NCBI GenBank assembly: GCA_003550305.1
Contig: QKYT01000340.1
Location: forward strand, 23,111 to 50,846
Source: Glomus cerebriforme
Lineage: Eukaryota > Glomeromycota > Glomeromycetes > Glomerales > Glomeraceae
Length of the DNA stretch: 27,736 nt
Direction of reading: 5' to 3'
Notes under the pieces: model-generated
The model's database searches: none
The model's input: the letters and a program-made list of their open reading frames with translations, nothing else
What the model was told of the DNA's origin: nothing
Part shown: positions 20,464-27,736 of the stretch, in pieces
How the letters are laid out: every line of letters begins with the position of its first letter
How positions within the stretch are numbered: the stretch's first letter is position 1
Position numbers and translations under genes: made by a program

Positions 20464-21243
20464 TCATTGATTTGATAAATATGAAATAATTATTTCAAAT
20501 AGTAATTTTCTTCTTCCTCCTTTAGGTATTGTATCCAAGGATTTCTCCATAAAATTATCTTCTAATAGTGATTTTTGTCCTTCAAACATAATTCCATATA
20601 TATTTCCTAAAAAATGTGAAAAATAATTAAAATTAAATAATATTATATATATATTTCTGATAAAAAAGTTATTACATATCAATTTACTTTTTTATTCTTT
20701 CTACTTTTATTTAAGATCCCTTGTTACCTGTAAAGTAATTAAATTTTTTATATCTGCAATTGTGGCATTATGTCGAACTATCATTTCTATAAAATAAAAA
20801 ATATATATACATCAAATATAATTACTATAAACCGATTTCAGCAAATTGTTTTAAATGTTTACTTAATTGTTCAAGACCACATCTTGAAATAGTAATCTCA
20901 AAGGCAGTTCCCATTTCCAAAACAATAAGCGTATCGACATGTCCAAGAGGTATTGAATTTGTCATAGTAGTTAAAGAGCCAATCATACTAGAAGTATTTC
21001 TTAATACATACTTTTATTAGTAACTAAATCACAGATATTTTCATATTAGATCTGAAAGCAAAGGATCTTGAAAAAGTTGCTGCAAATTTCGGTAAGTTTT
21101 ATATCTTCATCAGGGACTATAGGGTTAGAGATCGGAGTCAATGAGGAAGTAGGAAGTGAGGAAATTAACGGAGGTTGGGGAAGAAACGGTGGTGATAGTG
21201 GTGAAATGGGTGGCATAAATAGAGGTGGAATAGAATCTTCCAT
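20464..21243 (-). pseudogene. SNRNP25-like gene (minor spliceosome 25K protein), broken or misassembled
   Basis: Segments in order on the minus strand match U11/U12 snRNP 25K as I know it. From ATG 21243 there is a Pro/Ser-rich start. After an A/T run (21071-21075) the frame must shift by one base to read FQDPLLSDL (human: QDPLLCDL). Around 20930-20880, GHVDTLIVLEMGTAFEITIS fits the start of the ubiquitin-like domain (VNSQIALEYGQAMTV). Exon 20786-20728, flanked by TTATAG and GTAACA, gives EMIVRHNATIADIKNLITLQ (human ATVLDLKKAI region). Exon 20606-20464 gives NIYGIMFEGQKSLLEDNF, then a non-matching end. The conserved WSYVWRTY piece is missing, and at least two more frame discrepancies occur (near 21012 and at the last junction). 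It could be a relic, or a real gene with base errors. The protein would act in U12-type 5' splice-site recognition. Confidence 0.42.
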
Positions 21244-21357
21244 AAAGAGAATAAAAAAGAGGAGAAACTTAAACAGACAAATTGATTGATTGTATCAGCA
21301 TTTATTGAGTTTAATAATATTATGATAAAATTTATAAAATGAATATTTTATTATAAT

Positions 21358-22475
21358 TTATAAAAAATTTAATGGAGGAAAATCAAAAACAACAGCAGGA
21401 TTTTCAGGATTATATTTTAGAGTATTTGTTGAAGCATTTATAAATATGGATTTTTTCCTATCTTGATCTTGATTTTTGGTGGATTTCCAAGTTTTCTCGA
21501 ATATACCGTAACNTTCATGAATATGTCCAAATACATGAACATAAGGTTTTATTTCCTTGATTCTTTCTAATAAATCTTTACAACCAGTTTTATTTCCCTT
21601 ATAATTTTTATCCAAGATATTATTAGGAGGACCATGTGTCATTAATATATGCGTAGTTNGTGGGATTTGTCTCCATTTTTCTACAACGTGATTTAACATG
21701 TAAATCAAATACAAATGGTGTATTTTTTTCATAACTTTTTACTTGACTTTTTACTTACCTTTTAAAAATTGTCCACGTTGTCCATTAAAAGCCCANTTAT
21801 AAAATTCTGGTGTCCATGGACTACCCCATATTTGAATTCCTTTGTGGGGAATTGTAAATGAATTTTCATATAGATATACAATTCCATGACCAGCATTTTT
21901 TATTGTGTTTATTGCTTCATTTGAATCTCCTTTATTATAGTGAAATCTATTCCAATTTTTTTCATAAAAATTTTTGTCTAAACTAATATGACATAATACT
22001 GTAAGATTAATCACAATATATATATATATATCAATTATAAACATAAAAAAAAATTACATATGTAATTTACATTATATCATGGTTTCCCGCAATTACAACT
22101 TTATGCCTTTTTAAAAATATATTAATAAATTAAAGATCGAAAAGAATTACTGTATTAATCCAAAAAAAGTGAATTTTCACTTACTCATGCGGAAGATTTT
22201 TAATCCAATTAACTGAATTTTGTACTTCTTTTATTGTACCTACACTGGTCATATCTTCCGCATGAACTATCATATCAAAGTATTTTAAATATTAATAATG
22301 AATTTGATGATATATTTCATTTTTAACACTTACGAAAAACATCCCCATCGGGAACTTGATATTTATTCGGATCAATCGTATTATGAGTATCGCTCATACA
22401 AACAAAACGTGTCCATTCCGGCGAAAGTTTTTTTGNAATTTTTGGTGTCAAATGAACAAATATTCTTTGTGACAT
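21358..22475 (-). CDS. Calcineurin-like metallophosphoesterase, MPPED/239AB type
   Basis: Five exons on the minus strand: 22475-22334, 22266-22185, 22106-22071, 21982-21759 and 21680-21358, joining in frame to 268 codons plus stop. Donors are GTAAGT or GTAAAT and acceptors AG. The start MSQRIFVHLTPKI is the first ATG in frame after a non-matching upstream stretch. Metallophosphoesterase motifs appear in order: SDTHN (28-32), LHAEDMT at the start of exon 2, AGNHD in exon 3, LMTHGPP and VFGHIHExYG in exon 5. GSPWTPEFYxWAFN and INAS are also typical of MPPED proteins. Family members bind two metal ions and cleave phosphodiesters. The second motif is normally GD; here a Glu precedes the Asp, which may lower activity. 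Four N bases (21513, 21659, 21796, 22436) each blur one residue. Confidence 0.85.
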
Positions 22476-23218
22476 TGAGACATTGAGCTGCAAATATTGT
22501 GCTAAAAAAGTTATTTGGTAAAAGTTACACATAATATTTATGCAAATGAATGTTGTACATATTACGTTTTTGATGGTGCACAAAAATTACACTGCATTAA
22601 TCACCACACATACACTAATAATCCCAATTAGTAATTTTACTGCCCTTCAAATTCTTCAATTTCACATCATATTTTATATTTTATTTAACCATTCTTTTAT
22701 ATATTGAACTTGAACTAAAGCTAGCAAAATTAAGTATTATAATCTAATTACTGGGCCGTGGGATTCTTGAAAAATATTTGGAGCTATGAAATTTTTAGTA
22801 TGAAAAAAGATGATGGCCAAAATAATTATAATTTTCTCGAGATAAAGTTATGGGATGTAAAATCTATATAATTAAAAAAATTTGTTCATACTTAAATTTC
22901 TATTTTAGGTTCAGGTGGAGTACTGGTAGGTGGCGTGATTATTAATTAATCTATTGATTTTTTTTAATAGTTTTTTTTGTAATTGAGTTAATTTTTTATG
23001 AACCTTTATTTTTTTTTGAAAATCATGTGAAAGAATTTTTAACAAAGGTAATAGTTATAAATTTTTAATTATAAACAAATAAAAACTTTAATCCACCTAT
23101 TGATACCATGTAAGATCTAATTTTCCTGAATATAAATCAGAATGTTTTTTTATGTCATACTTATTTCTGGGATATTTTTTATGTACATGATTTACTATAT
23201 TAGTTTAAGCTCATTGAT
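22476..23218. other. Intergenic upstream of the metallophosphoesterase gene
   Basis: No complete gene seen. A plus-strand patch after TTTCTATTTTAG (ending about 22912) reads SGGVLVGGVIIN then TAA. It looks like a short terminal exon, but no matching donor or upstream exon was found. The region may contain the body of the Helitron-like element whose 3' end follows; its 5' end was not recognised. Confidence 0.35.
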
Positions 23219-23246
23219 CCCGGTGCGAAGCAAAGGGTTACGCTAG
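23219..23246 (+). mobile_element. Probable Helitron 3' terminus
   Basis: CCCGGTGCGAAGCAAAGGG (23219-23237) forms a stem CCC/GGG and TGC/GCA around the loop GAA, with GG/AA opposed. It is followed after five bases by CTAG (23243-23246) and then T. A short GC-rich hairpin close before CTRR with insertion before T is the hallmark of Helitron 3' ends. The GTGCGAAGCA core is common in such ends. The two mismatched pairs suggest an old copy. No Rep/helicase gene is present in the window, so it would be non-autonomous. Confidence 0.55.
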
Positions 23247-23284
23247 TACAAATTTATTAATAAGCTAGAGGAAGCTGATGCGCG

Positions 23285-23307
23285 ATAACTGTGTCGCCGC
23301 CAGTTAT
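23285..23307. repeat. Short perfect hairpin
   Basis: ATAACTG (23285-23291) and CAGTTAT (23301-23307) pair around a GC-rich nine-base loop. It is 38 bases after the probable Helitron end in a locally GC-rich patch. Role unknown. Confidence 0.4.
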
Positions 23308-24471
23308 GTTTTTGTTTGATATATTTAAAGTAAAAAAAGAAAATAAAGAAAATAAACGGTGAAAACTGTTATCTACTTATTAAATCAGCATATGATATTT
23401 ATTACATTTAAATAGCTTTTTTAACAAAGCAATAATCGCTATAATGATGAAGAATGATATGTATAGGTAATTGAAAGTTAAATTCTATTTTTATAAAAAT
23501 GATAAAGTAATTTTTAATCAGTTATCGTAATTATTTAATCATTTCCTAATCATTTTTAAACCTTTATTAAACTTTCATGCTTTCTAATTTTCAAATATCT
23601 AAGATTTATTTATATCCATTATTAATAATATAAAGTTTAAAANCTATTACAGAATTGATCAATAAATAATACCATTATGTGTTGTATTAATTTAATAAGT
23701 ATATGTAAAATTTTAAAAAATTTTATGTAACTTTATATTTAATAAAGTGAATTCATGCTCGCATATTTTTATAAAAATGGGTTTAATATTGGCTAAGTTA
23801 TTTGTTTTTGTAATAAATTTACCTAACTTAAAAACCAATAATAATAAATTTTTATTACTTAAAATTTCTTTAAAAAAAATACACAAATAAAATCATACCA
23901 AATTTAGCCTAAAGTTCTAAACCTTTACAATTTCTTATAACTTAAAATAAGCTTTTAGAAGACAAAAAAATGGTTATTTATTGTGTTTAATAAACCATTA
24001 ACTTCACATTATTTATGTATATTTATGGAACATATTTTTTTATTTCAAAAGTAAAAGTTCCATTTTTTTTTCAACGACAATTAAAATTGGGATTTTATGG
24101 TAGTAAATAAATTTTATAAATGTAAAAATTTTAATATTCTTGTTTATCTCTATGAACCTTAATATTAATCACTATATTTACAATATAAACTCTCTGTTTG
24201 AATAAGTTACAAATTCTATGGTTATACACAGTATTTCAATGATTTCACTAAGAATATTTCCAATTTCAAAAATTGAAGAAAGAAAATTTATAAATGGAAT
24301 AACTATTTTGATTATTATTTATCATTTTTGAAATGAAAATTGATGAAAAATTTATCAATAAAAAAAAGTTTATTATACCTTTTGAAAAATCGAAGAAATT
24401 TTTTGTTATAATTCATTTTGTTCATCCAATTTTTCCATCATATTTATTGTTCATCACATTTGTTTCTAAAA
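23308..24471. other. Intergenic, no gene seen
   Basis: More than 1 kb of A+T-rich sequence with no convincing frame, splice pair or repeat partner. Confidence 0.5.
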
Positions 24472-24682
24472 TCATTGAAGAAATTCAGTTAATTCTTTAA
24501 TGTCAATTCCACCTTCTTTGGATAAATACTATAATATTTTTGATAAATTAATAATTATAATGTACAGTATAAAATTAATTTTTTAAACTTACGTTATTTA
24601 AATCATCTAGATTAGCTTTTACTGATACAATTTCCTTTTCAGGATGAATTTTACTCTTAACTGTAGAGGTAAAATCAGGAAC
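24472..24682 (-). CDS. Last two exons of an unidentified gene (5' part not found)
   Basis: On the minus strand an exon 24682-24593 reads VPDFTSTVKSKIHPEKEIVS and then VKANLDDLNN. It ends at a good donor (GTAAGT). A 64-base intron ends in ATTATAG, and exon 24528-24472 reads YLSKEGGIDIKELTEFLQ then TGA. Both exons are in phase 0, and the composition is clearly protein-like. The acceptor before the first exon is TTATTCAG. Upstream of it, only 58 bases away, begins the dispersed hairpin repeat at 24740, and no further exon was found. The gene may be truncated by that element, or have distant exons. I do not recognise the family; the short acidic-polar sequence may be helical. Confidence 0.45.
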
Positions 24683-24739
24683 CTGAATAATACTGAAAAG
24701 GTAGATGGAGAGAATGCGTAGAATAAGACACAAATTTTG

Positions 24740-24848
24740 ATAATGTTGGCCAGGTTTTTATTACTTTTTTTTAGTAACTGACTAACATTATCATAATTCC
24801 GGCCCTGAAAAAATGCGTACAGCTAATATTAACAGGTAATTTTTTTTT
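24740..24848 (+). repeat. Dispersed hairpin repeat ending in a T-tract, copy 2
   Basis: Arms ATAATGTTGGCCAG (24740-24753) and CTGACTAACATTAT (24778-24791), then TCATAATTCCGGCCCTG, AAAAAATGCGTACAGC and nine T (24840-24848). It aligns with 8084-8188 along its whole length. Compared with that copy, one stem pair changes from C-G to T-A on both sides and another from T-G to T-A, so the stem is kept while the bases change. Confidence 0.5.
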
Positions 24849-25959
24849 GGCTGCTGTATGTATATTTCAGGATCCTGTAAAACTTGACAAATCTATACTA
24901 TTTTCTCAATATTTTTGATTGAATATATTCTGATTTTAACAAAGTTTTCATTTGAGAAATATCGGTCAATTCTAACTAAATTTTGTTGAATAATTTTTTC
25001 ATTAAAATATTCTTGATTATCTTTATAAACCTTATAATTAAGCACAGTGCATAAAATCGTTGTGATAACTGATAATATAACACAAGTTTGTTTATTATGC
25101 TCAGCAGCGTCATTTTGGCAACTTCGTTACAAATATTTCCAATTTCAGAAATTATGGGAAGAAATTTCGTAAATGGAACAGCTATTGTGTATCAAAAGGA
25201 ATTTACGATTAGATACTGTATGAAATAAAAATTGTAATAAATGAATTTTATTCTTCATTAGTTAATTTTGTACTAGTTTCTACGTCTTTTTTACTTTTTA
25301 TTTTATTTTTCATTTAATAATTTCTATTTAATTGGTCAGTATTTAAAGAACTGTATCAATTCTTTTGAAAGATCATATTGTAATGTCTGAATGATATTAA
25401 GTGTTTTCAAATAAATGATTTATTTGCATCAATTACTAGGTAGAAAATCTTTTTTTTTTTTTAAAAAAAAAAAATATTTTNTTAAATTAATATTTTGAAT
25501 AATAATTACATAAATTAAAAAAAAAGAAAATAAATAGTTAAAGTTAAAAAATGAGTTTTCTTTTTTGAAAATTGTAAAAATTAAATTTGATTATTGAAAT
25601 TATCTTCTAAGTAATAAACCAAAAATTATCACTATATAGTTCTTAAAATAATAAAAATAATAACTAATTGTTTCAGAATGTATTCATTTATCATATATTT
25701 ATTTCTTAATTTAAATTTTGATTTTTTGATTTTTTTTTCTTATACATTTTTTATTTTCATTTATCCACCCAGTTTTCATATTATTTTCTATTTGAAAGTC
25801 TTCTATTTTGTTATCCATCAATTTTCTCCATCCCATAACTTGCACAACATATTCCTTTTATACTTTTTGATTTGTTTTTTTTTATCTTTTTGTTCATAAA
25901 TCAATTCAAGTAGACTTTGATATATACTCCAAAGTTGTAAATTTCCTGTTCTAGATTTC
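24849..25959. other. Intergenic, low-complexity A+T
   Basis: Includes a T12-A12 type snap-back around 25449-25475 next to an N, probably a hard-to-assemble spot. The plus-strand open frame at 25678-25899 is a Phe/Leu/Ile run from T-rich sequence, not a gene. Confidence 0.5.
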
Positions 25960-26340
25960 CTTTTAATTTGTTTCAACCATGAAAGCAATATGATTTATTG
26001 TATGTTGGCTTAATTCATGTTTTCTTATGACTATTTGTTCAATCATTTTCATATTCTTCTTCCAATCCACATAGCATTCGTGCAGTTGTCAATGGTAAAG
26101 AAATAGTTGGCAATCTCTTCAAGTACTTTCTACAGTGGATTTTTCAACAATTTTGTTATTCTCTATTTTGTTATTAGTTCTTTTATTAAAAACGTCCATC
26201 ATTGGCTTTATTATCTTTTCTGATATTTTCTTCTTAGTAACTTTTCCATCATCTGTTTGCTGACTGAATTATAAAACTTTGTTTATGTCCACTCATGAAA
26301 AATAATCCAAATTTTCTTTTAAAACATCACTTTCTCTAAG
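25960..26340 (-). pseudogene. Decayed coding remnant, unidentified
   Basis: Minus-strand reading gives a series of protein-like pieces in different frames: SDVLKENLDYFS, then FSQQTDDGKVTKKKIS, EKIIKPMMDVFNKRTNNKIE and KIVEKSTVE. A one-base shift near 26130 leads to KYLKRLPTISLPLTTARMLC and GLEEEYEND, followed by stops. The mixture of residues and the smooth join across one shift suggest a former gene. I recognise no family. It lies next to the repeat family at 26428-27736, so it might be part of an old mobile element. Confidence 0.35.
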
Positions 26341-26427
26341 TCTGTGTGGGTGTTGATACTATATGAGCTCATAAATAAAGTGGTCAATTCATTATATAAT
26401 AAGGAAATAAAGGGGAATTCTAATCTA

Positions 26428-26665
26428 AACCAAACCGCAGATAGGAGAGATACTCAACTACCTAACCAGTCTTTCCTTGCCTGGTACGAAGGAAACCTCA
26501 TTTACAGTATAAGGAAGAGAAGAGGAAGTTTAAAGGAATTTAAAAAAAAAACAAAACCAGCTAGATAGAAGATATTCAACTATCTGCTGGACCTTCCTTG
26601 CCTGATACGAGGAAAACCTCTATATACAGTATAAGGAAAGTAAGAGAAAGCGAGGTTAAAGGGAG
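26428..26665 (+). repeat. Direct repeat, two units about 124 bp apart
   Basis: Unit 1 (about 26440-26535) and unit 2 (about 26564-26662) share in order GATA(G/T), (A/C)TCAACTA, TTTCCTTGCCTG or TTCCTTGCCTG, (G/A)TACGA, GGAAA, ACCTC, ACAGTATAAGGAA and TTAAAGG. The plus-strand open frame at 26344-26568 overlaps this repeat and is not likely to be a gene. Confidence 0.6.
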
Positions 26666-27736
26666 TAGTTGTTAAAGAGGATAGTGATTATATGACTTAG
26701 GATAATAATTAGCTGATAACATGTGTTTTAAAATAACTGTAAGGTAATGAGCTCTAAGGATATTTGAACATTCTTGAAATTCTTTTATATAAAATAAAGA
26801 TATAATTTAGAAAAAAAAGATATATTTATATAATTTTAAATATTAAGAATGTAAAAATGAGTCAAAATTGTTAACAATACATTAATAAATTAAACATGAT
26901 AAGTCACATCATGCAAATTACTAGTTTTAATGATTTTTTTATTTGTTCACATGAAAAAATTTTGATTTCCTCCTAATATTAACCAAATATAGAATTTAAT
27001 TTGTCATATAATATACTTTTTTCTTATTCCGCTAAATTTATAAACTAACTTATTGTAAACTGCGATAATTAAAAATCGAATAAATTAAAGATAATATTAT
27101 ATAGCCATATAAATTAATAAATTATATTTATTAAAAATAATTTTTAGTTATAATCTAATTAATTTGAAAAGGAAACAAAGCATAATATTTATTTCATCCT
27201 CTTTTATTATCAAACAGGATTTTAAATAATACTATCTCACAGCCACACACAATTAATAGTAGTACATTCAGCAATATTTTATAAATCAATCAGAATAAAA
27301 AAAACTAATAAGCTATAAAATTATAAATTGTGTGACTCATAAATCTAGTATCTTCTAATATTACCTAATTATAGAAAAAAAAAAAAAAAAAAATAGGTAA
27401 TACACAGCGCATAAAAAATATGGATTGTGACTCATATACTTTACTTGGCTAGCCCAATCTTAAATTAAGTAGTACATTACATAATAATTAACAAAAATAT
27501 ATAATAAGCTATCATGACATATCCTTTGTAAATTTTACAAAAGGTAAAATAAAAATTTATAAATACCTAATATTTTCTTATTTTTTCTCTAAATTTAAAA
27601 TCTAAAATTTACTGAATTTTCCCTTTAAACTCTTTTCTCTCTATAACTTTTTTCTTTTTTAAAAACTATATTCTCAGTCCCTTTAACAACCTTTCTCTTA
27701 CTTTCCTTATACTGTATATAGAGGTTTCCTCGTATC
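26604..27736. repeat. Long inverted repeat, truncated by the window end
   Basis: GATACGAGGAAAACCTCTAT, followed by ATACAGTATAAGGAAAG and TAAGAGAAAG (26604-26650, with weaker match to 26662), is repeated as its reverse complement at about 27674-27736, with about 58 of 66 positions alike. The two arms enclose about 1 kb without genes. The right arm continues beyond the window. This could be a foldback or terminal-inverted-repeat element, or two copies of the 26428-26665 repeat in opposite orientation. Confidence 0.6.
26700..27660. other. Sequence between the inverted-repeat arms
   Basis: A+T-rich, with an A19 run near 27375-27393. No transposase-like or other protein frame found. Confidence 0.5.

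Noticed and set aside
21068..21289. Plus-strand Gly/Glu-rich open frame of 73 codons
   Set aside because: Antisense of the Pro-rich N-terminal part of the SNRNP25-like gene; that gene's pieces continue on the minus strand.
25678..25899. Plus-strand Phe/Leu-rich open frame, apparently membrane-like
   Set aside because: Hydrophobicity results from T-rich low-complexity DNA; no start context or homologous copy.

Overview
The window looks like nuclear DNA of an arbuscular mycorrhizal fungus of the Rhizophagus type (Glomeromycotina). The evidence is the extreme A+T content, long non-coding stretches, short GT-AG introns of 36-110 nt in several genes, and a Sel1-repeat protein whose linker is, as far as I recall, typical of the large Rhizophagus kinase/Sel1 families. 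The species call is inference. Scattered N bases point to a draft assembly, so isolated frameshifts and stops could be base-call errors.

Layout. Positions 1-2185 are non-coding: a degraded direct repeat, a hairpin of CGGCATTA-type words and one decayed coding stretch. Positions 2186-4234 carry a tandem pair of genes for small proteins with two membrane helices and a coiled coil, each with the same upstream block. Positions 5190-7653 carry a tandem pair, minus strand, of jacalin-like lectin genes with a C-terminal membrane helix; one copy is frameshifted and the other has an in-frame TGA. Positions 7654-10842 are gene-poor, with a hairpin repeat, an inverted repeat and a short GC-richer open island. 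A Sel1-repeat protein gene lies at 10843-11952. Positions 13500-20000 are a three-copy tandem array (unit about 2.26 kb) of three-exon P-loop ATPase genes. Copies 2 and 3 encode an Arg-rich, mitochondrial-type leader followed by a membrane helix; copy 1 lacks both.

Positions 20464-24682 differ in character: conserved, intron-containing genes, all on the minus strand. They are a broken gene resembling the minor-spliceosome protein SNRNP25, a complete five-exon metallophosphoesterase of the MPPED type, and the last two exons of an unidentified gene. A probable Helitron 3' end sits at 23219-23246. Positions 24740-27736 are repeat-derived: a second copy of the hairpin repeat, a decayed coding remnant, and a repeat family forming a direct repeat and a long inverted repeat that runs off the window edge.

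The genes form no operon or obvious pathway. The shared theme is local duplication: three unrelated families are each present as two or three head-to-tail copies with their upstream sequences, and within each family a copy has lost or changed its start, frame or targeting segment. The most distinctive content is the ATPase array with gain or loss of a mitochondrial leader, the leaderless membrane-anchored jacalin pair, and the hairpin repeat whose stem shows a compensatory change.
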